Source: Phycisphaerales bacterium
GTDB taxonomy: Bacteria > Planctomycetota > Phycisphaerae > Phycisphaerales > SM1A02
DNA: 64,000 nt
Reading direction: 5' to 3'
NCBI GenBank assembly: GCA_029268515.1
Contig: JAQWNP010000016.1
Coordinates: 186,001 to 250,000 of the forward strand
Numbering within the stretch: position 1 is the first letter of the stretch; each line of letters starts with the position of its first letter. The notes below the pieces were generated by a model. It searched no databases and was not told where the DNA came from. It saw nothing but the letters and a program-made list of their open reading frames with translations. This document shows, piece after piece, positions 18,397-27,153 of the stretch. The position numbers and the translations under genes were made by a program.

Positions 18397-19556
18397 GCTG
18401 CCTCCTCGCTGCTATCTGACTGATTTGAGCCATGATCTATCAGCAAAGATAATTGCGATGCGGTGTAGTACCAAGCATCCTGACGACCAGACAAGGGACG
18501 AATAAGGTCGCATTGAACAACAATCAATGCGGCTCGCTCAAAATCTCCTGGTACTGCACTTACTTCTCGGCGAGGCTCATCCAGATCGAGCATCGCCAAT
18601 GCAGCCGTAAGTCGAAGACGATGCCAGGCCCCATGCCCCAGACCAAAGTCGACACCTGGTAATCCCAAGATATGCAACCCTGTATCAATCTGATTTCTTT
18701 GAGCCATCTTCAACAAGGACGCGGCCAGCGTGATTGCCTCTTCCTCACGTTTTCTAGCCAACTTTAGGTCGTGCCCTTCAACTTCGAGTTCATTGGTTGG
18801 CGTTCGTAGATCGAGTACCACATTCAACCGAGGTCGAGTTTGCAATGACTTTTCAATCCCAACAAGATTTTCACGACGAGCAGAAACCTTCCATGCGATC
18901 ATTCGCAGTGGTTGGAAGACACCGACCTCACGCAGCCCGTAGTAGTCATCTCCAGAACCTGACTGCTGACTGAAACCGGTCCCCAGTAGACCCATTGGAG
19001 CCAGCGACTTAAGAACACGATCTTGAAGAGGCTTGACCTCAGGATGAATGAGGCATTGCTGAGACTGCACGTGGCTGCGACGCATGCGAAAAATACCGAA
19101 TGGAAAGCTCGTTGTAATCTCAATCTTTTCAAAGAGCACAGGACCGCGTTTATGAGGCCAATAGACTGCTTCGCCCTGGCAAACACCCCGAGCTTTTGCA
19201 TTGAGAATCCATGCCGAAGTTCCATCCAAGCGTTTTTGCCAACCGTTTTTATCCTGCACCGAACGTTCACTGATCCAGATATTGAAAGCAGGTAACCAAC
19301 GACTTCGGTTACGAACTTCATATCGAACAACAAGTGGTTCGCCGACCTCCCCATGCGCCATCTCTAGTCGACGCACACTGATCAAAACAAGTGACAACCA
19401 GGCAAACAGAAATGAAAGAATGATCTCGGCAACAAGAACACCAAACAGCCAAACCAATAAGTTATTAGAAAATGCGCTACCACCTACTCCGACGAGAAGT
19501 GTTGCCAAGACCAGCACAACACTCCAACCGGTAAAGACATTCCGCGGTATGCGCAT
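18393..19556 (-). CDS. DUF58 domain membrane protein
   Basis: 387 aa. Two N-terminal hydrophobic segments (residues ~10-30 and ~34-60) are followed by a soluble region. The DUF58 signature is clear: GSGDDYYGLREVGVFQPLRM then IAWKVSARRENLVG. After it comes a vWA-like strand (LNVVLDLRTPTNE). It is translationally coupled (4-bp overlap) to the transglutaminase gene, a common pairing in bacteria. The usual third member, a MoxR ATPase, is not next to it: the next gene upstream is scpB, only 27 bp away. The function of the pair is unsettled in the literature I know. Confidence 0.9.
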   Translation of the reverse strand: MRIPRNVFTGWSVVLVLATLLVGVGGSAFSNNLLVWLFGVLVAEIILSFLFAWLSLVLISVRRLEMAHGEVGEPLVVRYEVRNRSRWLPAFNIWISERSVQDKNGWQKRLDGTSAWILNAKARGVCQGEAVYWPHKRGPVLFEKIEITTSFPFGIFRMRRSHVQSQQCLIHPEVKPLQDRVLKSLAPMGLLGTGFSQQSGSGDDYYGLREVGVFQPLRMIAWKVSARRENLVGIEKSLQTRPRLNVVLDLRTPTNELEVEGHDLKLARKREEEAITLAASLLKMAQRNQIDTGLHILGLPGVDFGLGHGAWHRLRLTAALAMLDLDEPRREVSAVPGDFERAALIVVQCDLIRPLSGRQDAWYYTASQLSLLIDHGSNQSDSSEEAA

Positions 19557-19583
19557 TGTTCTTTCCTGATCACCTGTAGACCA

Positions 19584-20306
19584 TCATGTACCGTCAGCAT
19601 CAACTTCGACGGCTTGATCATCGGGCGTCTCGACTTCGGTTTCCTTGTCGGTTTCATCCTCAGTCTGAATGACTGTTTGACCGTAAGCACGCCCCGCTCC
19701 CTCAAGGCCCTCGATCTCTGGAAGATCTTCTAAATCGGCCAGGCCAAAGACAATCAAGAACTCCTTGGTCGTTCCGTAAAGCAATGGACGTCCAAGCTCC
19801 TCTGCTCTGCCCGCAACTCGTATCAATCGCCGCTCCAGCAAGCCACGCAAAACCTCACCACAGGAAACACCACGAATCGCCTCAACCTCTGCTCGCATGA
19901 CCGGTTGCCGATAAGCAATAATTGAGAGTGTCTCAAGCGCTGCTTGGCTCAACCGCTGTCGCTGCCTTTCGGCTCGCAGTCGAGCGAGAAGTGGCCCGAA
20001 CAATGGCTCCGTCATCAAGCGATAACCGCCAGCCACCCGTTGCGCTCTAAAGGCGCGCCCAGTGGATGCGTACTCTTCATTCAAGATCGCAATCGCGTCT
20101 TTGATACGACCGATGACACCACGGCCAGGCAGCCCCAAAATAGCGCCCAGGCGCGCTTCACCAAGTGGTTTGTCAGTCACCGCAAGGACCGCTTCTATCC
20201 GACGAGACAAAGGTTCCTCCTGAAGAGGCTCCTCAACTTGCGAGGACGAAGCCGTTGGGTTGTTTCCATCCGCTGGCGTAGTTGTTGCACTTGCATCGTG
20301 AGACAT
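19584..20306 (-). CDS. scpB: Segregation and condensation protein B
   Basis: 240 aa. It contains the two winged-helix domains of ScpB, with signature segments LSQAALETLSIIAYRQPVMR, then EAIRGVSCGEVLRGLLERRL, then GRPLLYGTTKEFLIVFGL. It works with ScpA and SMC in chromosome condensation and segregation. The N-terminal ~35 residues and C-terminal ~35 residues (acidic, TEDETDKETEVETPDDQ) are probably disordered. scpA, usually adjacent, is not in this window. The gene runs straight into the DUF58 gene with a 27-bp gap, so they may share a transcript. Confidence 0.93.
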   Translation of the reverse strand: MSHDASATTTPADGNNPTASSSQVEEPLQEEPLSRRIEAVLAVTDKPLGEARLGAILGLPGRGVIGRIKDAIAILNEEYASTGRAFRAQRVAGGYRLMTEPLFGPLLARLRAERQRQRLSQAALETLSIIAYRQPVMRAEVEAIRGVSCGEVLRGLLERRLIRVAGRAEELGRPLLYGTTKEFLIVFGLADLEDLPEIEGLEGAGRAYGQTVIQTEDETDKETEVETPDDQAVEVDADGT

Positions 20307-20421
20307 CTTGGAAATCCATATTCCCGAACCTGAGCAAGGCCACTGATCGCAAGATCAAGGCACGTTGCAGTTATTGTCTTAGTGTATGTTGCGGCCGGGC
20401 AGATGTCTTGGCATAAGGCCC

Positions 20422-20856
20422 TTAAACCGTTCCACCACGTTCTTCGAATCCCCGAGCGAGGCTCACCTTCGCAATGGCCAGCCGCTGCTGCTGTTCGATA
20501 TCTGACCGTTCCTCGCCAGAAGTAGCTGTTAATTCTCGGGCTTTCGCAAGCTCAGCCTCAGCTTCCTCAATCACAAGCTGCTCAGCACCAGTGGCGCCCT
20601 CAGTCAGCAGCGTGAGATTGTTGTCTCGCATCTGAGCGAAGCCTCCTTCAAGCAGATACCAACGACGGCCTCCGCCTGCAAAATCCAACCGGAGCGGTCC
20701 AATATCCAGCCGGGCCAGTAATGGCGACTGATTGTGCATAACACCAACCTGGCCATCCCAAGCAGGGACTGAGGCATAGAGAACTTCACCCTCATACACA
20801 GCAGCATCAGGTGTAACGATCGAGCAATTGAATGGCTTAAGTGATTTGTTATCCAC
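20422..20856 (-). CDS. atpC: ATP synthase F1 epsilon subunit
   Basis: About 144 aa from a GTG at 20856 (VDNKSLKPFNCSIVTPD). The frame stays open to 20952, but those extra 32 residues look non-conserved. The N-terminal beta sandwich has the family pattern (TPDAAVYEGEVLYASVPAWD, GQVGVMHNQSPLLARLDIGP). The C-terminal helical hairpin is present (EEAEAELAKARELT ... QQQRLAIAKVSLARG). In the F1 rotor it couples gamma to the ring and can inhibit ATP hydrolysis. It stands alone here: no atpD or atpG precedes it, as it would in a standard atp operon. Confidence 0.9.
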   Translation of the reverse strand: MDNKSLKPFNCSIVTPDAAVYEGEVLYASVPAWDGQVGVMHNQSPLLARLDIGPLRLDFAGGGRRWYLLEGGFAQMRDNNLTLLTEGATGAEQLVIEEAEAELAKARELTATSGEERSDIEQQQRLAIAKVSLARGFEERGGTV

Positions 20857-20988
20857 CGGTCTGTTTCTCAGCCTGGCATTCGTCCGAATGCAGATTATTA
20901 CGTTCGAGCAGTGCCGATGATGAACTACGTATTCCGGCCACCTGCGTCTCAAATCCGAGCGGTCAGTGTAGCGGCGTGATCCCAGGCT

Positions 20989-21549
20989 TCAACCAGCCGA
21001 GGCTTGCTCACGTACTTCACGCCAGCGCCGTAAACGATGCGCAAAGTCAATCGAGCGATATCCAGGCTCATCGGTGACTTCCCTCAGAACCACCGATCCC
21101 AGCCGGCTCGGGACTTCGATCCGAGCAACATCCTGCTCTTCGCTATGTAAGCGGGCCATAAACAGGCCCAATTCAGTAATGCTCTCAACGTACCAAAAAT
21201 GAGTTTCGAGCCTGAGGAGGTAGCGGGTCTTGCGAAATGTCAGTCCTTTTGCAGCCTCCCAAAGCCGAGAAAACATCATTTCATGGATAGGCGAGATCTC
21301 GTTGAGGGTAATCTGATCTGTCCCACGGTGCCGCTTGAGGTCACACTCACAATCACCATTACGACGAAGTAATCTACGAATTCGGCCGCCAGCAGCCCAT
21401 TCCATCTCACCGGTAGACATTGTGAACGGAAGATAGCCCTGATCGATCCAGAGAATCTCTGTGGCCTTGTCCATCTCAGGCAACCCTCGTAACACAAATG
21501 AACGACTGCTCCCCACATTTTTCGAGTCGAACCAAGTTGCTCCAATCAT
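20989..21549 (-). CDS. Divergent CYTH domain protein
   Basis: About 186 aa from the ATG at 21549, which has GGGAG eight bases upstream; TTG 21579 and ATG 21564 are alternatives. The CYTH layout is recognisable: SFVLRGLPE where family members have ERKFLV, then WIDQGYL, RIRRLLRRNG, a segment matching the K-rich strand (CDLKRHRG), FRKTRYLLRLETHFWYVE, and GLFMARLHSEEQDV. Typical members hydrolyse triphosphates with an ExExK metal site. Here the first glutamates are not conserved (SSRSF), so catalysis is uncertain. It stands alone between atpC and the sigma module. Confidence 0.7.
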   Translation of the reverse strand: MIGATWFDSKNVGSSRSFVLRGLPEMDKATEILWIDQGYLPFTMSTGEMEWAAGGRIRRLLRRNGDCECDLKRHRGTDQITLNEISPIHEMMFSRLWEAAKGLTFRKTRYLLRLETHFWYVESITELGLFMARLHSEEQDVARIEVPSRLGSVVLREVTDEPGYRSIDFAHRLRRWREVREQASAG

Positions 21550-21758
21550 GTCCATCACTCCCATTGAGACCAAAACCAATGCCGTTAACGCGGCTGGCAG
21601 TCACCCCCCGTGTAAACACTCTTGGACCCGTTAAATTGAAATAAACTGAGAAACAAAAAGATATGTTGGCCGAAAACACGGCCCCATACTGTTAACTATG
21701 TCTCTATTGACGACTTACACCGATCAAAGCCAAAGAAAACAAAATATCGCCGGTGTTT

Positions 21759-22166
21759 TTATTGAAGGCCAGAGAGCGCCTCACGTGCCAGTCGCCTGAG
21801 TCGCGATGGCATTTTTCTGTCATCAGCCAATGCCGTCAGACTGCGTGTAATCGCGGCATCAGATTGCGTCGATATTTGCTCTTTATGGTGCACAAGGGCA
21901 GAAGCAATCGTCGCCGCATAAAGCCTTGCACCCAGGCGGCGATCCGCTGTTGTCTCACCAACAACTCGCATCGTCTTGAATACACCCTTGGCCTGCTGGA
22001 TATTGCTCAGAGGTGCTTTCGGATCATCCAACAGCGCCTCGACAGAATCGTGACCACTATCAATGTCACTTGCAAGCCAGTTGGCCGATGCCATCGCCGA
22101 GTCAGATGAATCTTGAAGCGCCCAGCGAAGTACTTGTGAATAGCTTGACTGATCTGTGTCATTCAT
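21759..22166 (-). CDS. 135-aa protein coupled to tandem ECF sigma genes
   Basis: 135 aa, soluble, mostly helical, with a Ser/Ala-rich composition and no motif I recognise. Its ATG overlaps the stop of the sigma paralogue upstream by 4 bp, so it is translated with it. A position directly after two sigma genes is where anti-sigma factors are often found, but there is no TM segment and no zinc-binding HxxxCxxC. A regulatory partner is therefore a guess. The C-terminal half (SLTALADDRKMPSRLRRLAR) is basic. Confidence 0.7.
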   Translation of the reverse strand: MNDTDQSSYSQVLRWALQDSSDSAMASANWLASDIDSGHDSVEALLDDPKAPLSNIQQAKGVFKTMRVVGETTADRRLGARLYAATIASALVHHKEQISTQSDAAITRSLTALADDRKMPSRLRRLAREALSGLQ

Positions 22167-23026
22167 GACGAACGTCCTTCTAGTGCCAGTAATAAGCCAT
22201 CCAATTCAAGTGGTGCTGCCATCGGCTCTTCGACTGTGGCTGAAATTTCATCTTGCAAACATCGAGCAAAACGTCTTTTGGCCGTCACCATCATATTTGC
22301 GGCTTGGGATACATCTGGCAGCCCAAATCTATTTATCAAAGTTTCATAACCCAAAGGGAGATCCCCAGTCATCGCAGGTCGCACCACACGAGCCTCAAAT
22401 ATTTCCCAATGACTACTCAGACCATCGTCACGACAAGATTGCTGACACTTATCGAGTACGTGACGAATCAGAGAGCCAGCCCACTCAATTTGGAAGGCCT
22501 GTTCAGGGGATGTAGCAGCACGACTCGGCGCGGTATTTTGCTCTACCAAGTCGAATGAGAGAAGAACCGCTCGACCACCTCGACGGACTCTTGTCTCATA
22601 GCGATGGCGTTCCACAATGTAATTCTTCAGTGCCGTGAGCAGCAAGGACCGGAATCTCCCCCGGTCGCGACTCGCTGCATGAAACAACTGACGCCCCAAG
22701 ACTACATCACAAATAAAACCTTGCGTGAGGTCAGATGCCTGATCATGCGATCGTCCTGTTTTACGAATGTAGGAATACACTGCTGGCCAGTAGCGAGAAA
22801 TCAACTCTTCGTAGATTTTGTGAGTAGAGTCCTCTTGGTCAACACCCAATAAATCTAACCGCGACCAGCTGGTTCGTGGCCAATTCCCTTGGCTATTCTC
22901 GTTCTCATTGAGTGGCTGCTCGGACATCAACAACCTCCCCTCAGTATGCGAAGACACCCTACTCGTTGATGATATCTCTTGTTCATCATCAGAATAAATC
23001 ATGAAGTGTCCAATAGCTGCTTTCAT
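22163..23026 (-). CDS. ECF-like RNA polymerase sigma factor, planctomycete type (copy 2)
   Basis: 287 aa from an ATG that overlaps the preceding stop (ATGA); a Met at 22927 would skip an apparently unstructured leader of 33 residues. Region 2 is visible around residues ~80-115 (YWPAVYSYIRKTGRSHDQAS, DLTQGFICDVV), then GRFRSLLLTALKNYIVERHR. The C-terminal part (GYETLINRFGLPDVSQAANM, TAKRRFARCL) is arranged like region 4. It is clearly paralogous to the gene upstream, sharing RFRSLLLTA, SQAANMMV and the same exon-like order. Such divergent sigma-like proteins are common in Planctomycetes. Confidence 0.82.
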   Translation of the reverse strand: MKAAIGHFMIYSDDEQEISSTSRVSSHTEGRLLMSEQPLNENENSQGNWPRTSWSRLDLLGVDQEDSTHKIYEELISRYWPAVYSYIRKTGRSHDQASDLTQGFICDVVLGRQLFHAASRDRGRFRSLLLTALKNYIVERHRYETRVRRGGRAVLLSFDLVEQNTAPSRAATSPEQAFQIEWAGSLIRHVLDKCQQSCRDDGLSSHWEIFEARVVRPAMTGDLPLGYETLINRFGLPDVSQAANMMVTAKRRFARCLQDEISATVEEPMAAPLELDGLLLALEGRSS

Positions 23027-23787
23027 GATCCATCACCCAGCATAGTCAAAAGATCTTCGAGCTCTAGTTTTGCCATCATTGGATCACTCACCGTCTCGCC
23101 AATCGCCTCCCAAAGCAACCTTGCAAAGTGCCGTTTTACGATCACCATCATGTTAGCGGCCTGTCCTGGGCCATTGAGATCATATTTTTTGACCAGTTTT
23201 GTGTAACTCGGAATAGGCTCACCTTCGAAGGATGGATCAACAATACGAGCCTTAAAAATAAGCCAGTGAAGATCAAGACCTTCGCTTTGACAAAGCGTTT
23301 TTGTGCGATGCAAGACATCATCAATCTGTGACATCGCCCAAGCTTGAGTAAACGCCGCTTCGGGCGTCTTTGCAGTCTGACTCTTCTGTATAGCTGCTTC
23401 AGATTCGCTGAGACTTAGAGGCGATGCGCCACTCCATCGCTTTGCTCGGCGGCTGTACCGAAAACGCTCACGCACATAATTTTGAGCTGCTGTCAGCAAT
23501 AGTGAGCGGAATCGACCTCGCTTTGGTGAGGCACTGCTTAGAAGATTACGGCCAAAAACCACGTCACAGAAAAAGCCCTGAGACAAATCACTCGCATCAT
23601 TACATGACTGACCTGATTTTCGGAAGTAGGCATAGACCGCCGGCCAGTAGCGGCGAACGAACCTTGCCTTGGCGTCATCCGCTGCCTCCCCTTCGCCACT
23701 GACCGCCATATCGATCATGGTCCAGTTGGTTTGGGTAAGCCCACTGTTTGGCTCGGGATCTGGTGTTTTCATAATTGTCTTATGCAT
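23023..23787 (-). CDS. ECF-like RNA polymerase sigma factor, planctomycete type (copy 1)
   Basis: About 254 aa from the ATG at 23787; ATG 23772 and GTG 23907 are alternatives, none with a strong ribosome-binding site. Region 2 reads RRYWPAVYAYFRKSGQSCND, then ASDLSQGFFCDVVFGRNLL. GRFRSLLLTAAQNYVRERFR and the C-terminal GQAANMMVIVKRHFARLLW match the paralogue. It is the first gene of a three-gene coupled set. A 187-bp divergent intergenic region separates it from ahcY and holds a 24-bp imperfect dyad. Target promoters cannot be inferred. Confidence 0.8.
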   Translation of the reverse strand: MHKTIMKTPDPEPNSGLTQTNWTMIDMAVSGEGEAADDAKARFVRRYWPAVYAYFRKSGQSCNDASDLSQGFFCDVVFGRNLLSSASPKRGRFRSLLLTAAQNYVRERFRYSRRAKRWSGASPLSLSESEAAIQKSQTAKTPEAAFTQAWAMSQIDDVLHRTKTLCQSEGLDLHWLIFKARIVDPSFEGEPIPSYTKLVKKYDLNGPGQAANMMVIVKRHFARLLWEAIGETVSDPMMAKLELEDLLTMLGDGS

Positions 23788-23985
23788 AAAAGTGATCGCT
23801 CTGTCTATTAGAGCAATACGCCATATCGAGGCCCTTGACGACATCAACATCACCGAGAATCTCGAAATGTCTAAAACACCCCTCAAGAGAGGCCCTCGCT
23901 GGTCCACATGAGATCAAGATCAAGAACACCAGAATCATGGCTTAGGCATTGACCAATGGAGATCTGACCCCTAGCATCCCCATAT

Positions 23986-24009
23986 ATCCATTTATCCTGA
24001 TAAACGGAT
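23986..24009. promoter_or_regulatory. Imperfect dyad between sigma module and ahcY
   Basis: ATCCATTTATC, two bases, then GATAAACGGAT: an 11-bp inverted repeat with one A/C mismatch. It lies in the divergent intergenic region about 86 bp before the ahcY start and about 200 bp before the sigma start. No T-run follows on either strand, so an operator or palindromic binding site is more likely than a terminator. No bound protein is known. Confidence 0.4.
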
Positions 24010-24094
24010 GAATGTAAATCTGTGGAGCAAATCTGTCCTGGAAATTTCAATGATCAGGACGAGTAATTGAAGACCCCCCGAACTGGAGAATCTT

Positions 24095-25609
24095 GTGAGC
24101 ACTGCACCTCAAGCACCTACGGATACGACCAATATCAACTTTCTTGACACAGAACTTCCACTGATGTCCGACGCGCCCTTCAAGGTGGCAGACCTGAGCC
24201 AGGAAGTGGTGGACTTTGGGCGTAAAGAAATCAAGCTTGCTGAACATGAGATGCCAGGCCTGATGGCCCTGAGAGAACAGTACGCTGACAGTGCGCCACT
24301 CAAAGGTGCTCGCATTACTGGCTCGCTTCACATGACCATTCAAACGGCGGTGCTGATCGAGACACTCACAGCATTGGGCGCAGATGTTCGTTGGGCAAGC
24401 TGCAACATCTTTTCAACGCAAGACCATGCCGCTGCAGCCGTGGCTGTGGGCCCAAATGGAACACCCGAGAATCCGAGCGGCATACCAGTGTTTGCATGGA
24501 AAGGCGAGACACTGCCAGAGTACTGGTGGTGCTGTCTCCGAGCATTGGATTGGGGTAATAACAAAGGCCCAACAATGCTGCTAGATGATGGTGGTGACGC
24601 AACATTACTGGTCCACCAGGGTCTAGAGCTACATAAAACGAAAAAAATTGCAGATCCCTCTACAGCAGAGAGCGAAGAGTTTTCTACTGTGCTCCACTTA
24701 CTACGGGATATGAATCAATTATCGCCTGATTTCTGGATGCATAACGCTTCGGAAATTATTGGCGTTTCTGAAGAGACCACGACAGGCGTCCACAGGCTTT
24801 ACCAGATGGCCAATGACAAAACGCTGCTCTTCCCAGCAATAAACGTCAACGACTCTGTCACGAAGAGTAAATTCGACAACCTCTACGGCTGCCGACACTC
24901 CTGCGTAGATGGAATTATGCGAGCGACGGATATCATGCTTTCCGGTAAGGTCGCTGTGGTCTGCGGATATGGCGACGTTGGGAAGGGCTGTGCACAGTCA
25001 CTTCGCAGCCAAGGCTGCCGTGTCAAGATCACTGAAATAGATCCTATCTGCGCATTGCAGGCTGCAATGGAAGGCTATGAAGTCGTCAAACTTGATGACG
25101 TCGTTGGGGACACCGATCTCTTTGTAACGGCCACTGGAAATAAAGACGTGATTCGCGCCGATCACATGGTCCGCATGAAACACAATGCAATTGTTGGCAA
25201 CATTGGTCACTTCGACAATGAAATCGACATTGCTGGCCTAAGCACAGAGGTTGGCGGCAAGAAGACCAATATCAAGCCACAAGTAGATGAATGGAAATTC
25301 CCTGATGGCCATTCCATCATCGTGCTCGCCGAAGGGCGTCTCTTAAATCTTGGCTGCGCGACAGGCCATCCAAGCTTTGTGATGAGCAATTCATTCACGA
25401 ATCAGGTATTGGCTCAGTTAGAACTACACGCCAACCACACGAACTACGAAAACCAAGTCTTTACACTGCCCAAGAAACTCGATGAACGAGTGGCGCGTCT
25501 GCATTTGGAAAAACTCGGTGTTAACCTGACTGAGCTCACACCTGAGCAGGCCTCATACATCGGCGTCGAGGTGCAAGGCCCCTATAAACCTGAGTACTAC
25601 CGCTACTAA
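24095..25609 (+). CDS. ahcY: Adenosylhomocysteinase
   Basis: 504 aa from a GTG preceded by GGAG at good spacing. It hydrolyses S-adenosylhomocysteine to adenosine and homocysteine, removing the product of methyltransferases. Substrate-domain motifs [16 protein letters not shown] and [11 protein letters not shown] are present. The NAD-binding motif [17 protein letters not shown] and [21 protein letters not shown] are intact, as is the C-terminal YKPEYYRY needed for cofactor closure. The length is a little above bacterial average, with an extra ~20 N-terminal residues. The next gene starts 48 bp on in the same direction. No SAH riboswitch consensus was found upstream. Confidence 0.97.
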   Translation: MSTAPQAPTDTTNINFLDTELPLMSDAPFKVADLSQEVVDFGRKEIKLAEHEMPGLMALREQYADSAPLKGARITGSLHMTIQTAVLIETLTALGADVRWASCNIFSTQDHAAAAVAVGPNGTPENPSGIPVFAWKGETLPEYWWCCLRALDWGNNKGPTMLLDDGGDATLLVHQGLELHKTKKIADPSTAESEEFSTVLHLLRDMNQLSPDFWMHNASEIIGVSEETTTGVHRLYQMANDKTLLFPAINVNDSVTKSKFDNLYGCRHSCVDGIMRATDIMLSGKVAVVCGYGDVGKGCAQSLRSQGCRVKITEIDPICALQAAMEGYEVVKLDDVVGDTDLFVTATGNKDVIRADHMVRMKHNAIVGNIGHFDNEIDIAGLSTEVGGKKTNIKPQVDEWKFPDGHSIIVLAEGRLLNLGCATGHPSFVMSNSFTNQVLAQLELHANHTNYENQVFTLPKKLDERVARLHLEKLGVNLTELTPEQASYIGVEVQGPYKPEYYRY

Positions 25610-25657
25610 GCATCTTGCAGCACAAACAGATACGCATCTTGCCGATCGTGCCCTACA

Positions 25658-27109
25658 ATGGCGGCCATGCTTATTGAGAGATTTGAGGTACCTGGCCTCG
25701 CACACTATTCGTATGCCATCGGTTGCACCAAAGCAGGTGCAATCATGGTTGTTGACCCTGAACGTAATATTAAAGGCTACCTCAAGTTTGCTGCTGAACA
25801 GAAAGTTCAGATCACACACATACTTGAAACGCATATTCATGCTGACTTTGCATCTGGCGCAAAAGCACTCAGTGAAGCCACAGGCGCTGAACTGCTTCTG
25901 TCTGCCTATGACCAAGACGAGCAATTCGAAGTCAGCTTTGAGCACACTCCAATTGAAGATGGATTTGAGCTCACGATTGGTCCCGTCCGTTTGGTAGCGA
26001 TGCACACACCGGGGCACACACCCGAACACATGAGCTATTTGCTCTACGATCGGGACCGCTCAGATCAGGTGCCAATGATTATTCTCTCGGGAGACTTCCT
26101 CTTCGTTGGCTCGCTAGGCCGACCAGATCTCTTGGGACAAGAAGCCACCAAAGGCCTGGCCAAGGCACTCTATCGTTCTGTCCAACGAGCCAGAACGGAG
26201 CTGCCTGATGGACTCGAAATTAATCCAGGACATGGAGCGGGCTCCTCATGTGGTGCTGGCCTTGGCGGCCGCCCCGTCTCGACACTTGGCTTTGAGAGAA
26301 TCGCCAACCCGTATCTCGATCCAAATCTGACAGAAGAACTCTTTGTCGAAAAACTCCTTGCAGCGCTGCCACCAGCGCCACCCTATTACCCCCGGATGAA
26401 GGCCCTCAATGCTGCTGGGCCCGCGATTCTCAAGGAACTCCCAGGAACAGCGCTGCTCAGTGTTGATCAAGTGAGCTCCCTTGCAGACCAGGGTGCCACC
26501 ATTCTGGATATTCGTGACCAGCATGCATTTGCGCAGGGACATATCCCAGGGGCACTTTCAGTTGGGCAAGGGGGCGGGTTTGTGACGTGGGCCCCATGGG
26601 TCGTTCCCTACGACAAACCCATTGTCTTGGTCACAGATGGGCGTTTGGATACCACTTCGCTACGAGAGAATCTTGTGCGCGTCGGCTTAGATGACGTGCG
26701 AGGCTCCCTCGACGGAGGAATGAGCGCCTGGCAAGCAGCTGATCGCCCTGTTGATTGCAATCAGATCATTGATGCTCAGGCACTTTATGACCAGATTGAA
26801 TCAGCCAAAGCACCACAAGTGCTCGATGTCCGTACTGATGCGGAATATGAGCAGGGCCACATTCAAGACGCCCAGAGCATCTCACTACAGACTCTTGCTC
26901 AACGCCTCGATGAAATGCCATCAACTGACACGCCATTAGTCGTTACCTGTGGCGGCGGTTACAGAAGCGCCATCGCCATAAGCCTGTTGATGCAATGCGG
27001 TCACAGTCAAATCTGCGACCTGGCTGGGGGCATGAATGCCTGGAGGATTGCAGATCTTCCTGTGCAAGCCGGGCCTCCAAAAATGCCGACGGGCATGCCC
27101 GCGGGCTAG
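25658..27109 (+). CDS. CstB-like persulfide dioxygenase with two rhodanese domains
   Basis: 483 aa. The N-terminal metallo-beta-lactamase domain (residues ~1-250) has the ETHE1/CstB-type site ETHIHADFASG, then MHTPGHTPEHMSY and SGDFLFVGSLGRPDLLG, for an Fe-dependent persulfide dioxygenase. The first rhodanese (about 265-370) lacks the active cysteine (VTDGRLDTTS in its place). The second (about 375-475) has an intact loop VVTCGGGYRSA. This dead-plus-active pair matches CstB, which oxidises persulfides and makes thiosulfate. It follows ahcY by 48 bp and precedes purF by 44 bp. Sulfide or persulfide detoxification is the likely role. Confidence 0.87.
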   Translation: MAAMLIERFEVPGLAHYSYAIGCTKAGAIMVVDPERNIKGYLKFAAEQKVQITHILETHIHADFASGAKALSEATGAELLLSAYDQDEQFEVSFEHTPIEDGFELTIGPVRLVAMHTPGHTPEHMSYLLYDRDRSDQVPMIILSGDFLFVGSLGRPDLLGQEATKGLAKALYRSVQRARTELPDGLEINPGHGAGSSCGAGLGGRPVSTLGFERIANPYLDPNLTEELFVEKLLAALPPAPPYYPRMKALNAAGPAILKELPGTALLSVDQVSSLADQGATILDIRDQHAFAQGHIPGALSVGQGGGFVTWAPWVVPYDKPIVLVTDGRLDTTSLRENLVRVGLDDVRGSLDGGMSAWQAADRPVDCNQIIDAQALYDQIESAKAPQVLDVRTDAEYEQGHIQDAQSISLQTLAQRLDEMPSTDTPLVVTCGGGYRSAIAISLLMQCGHSQICDLAGGMNAWRIADLPVQAGPPKMPTGMPAG

Positions 27110-27153
27110 CTGCCATTGCCGAGCATGCTCAAGGTCTCTACTCTTGCTTGTCC

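Noticed and set aside
23908-24094. SAH riboswitch upstream of ahcY
   Set aside because: No match to the conserved core that I know was found; only a dyad is present.
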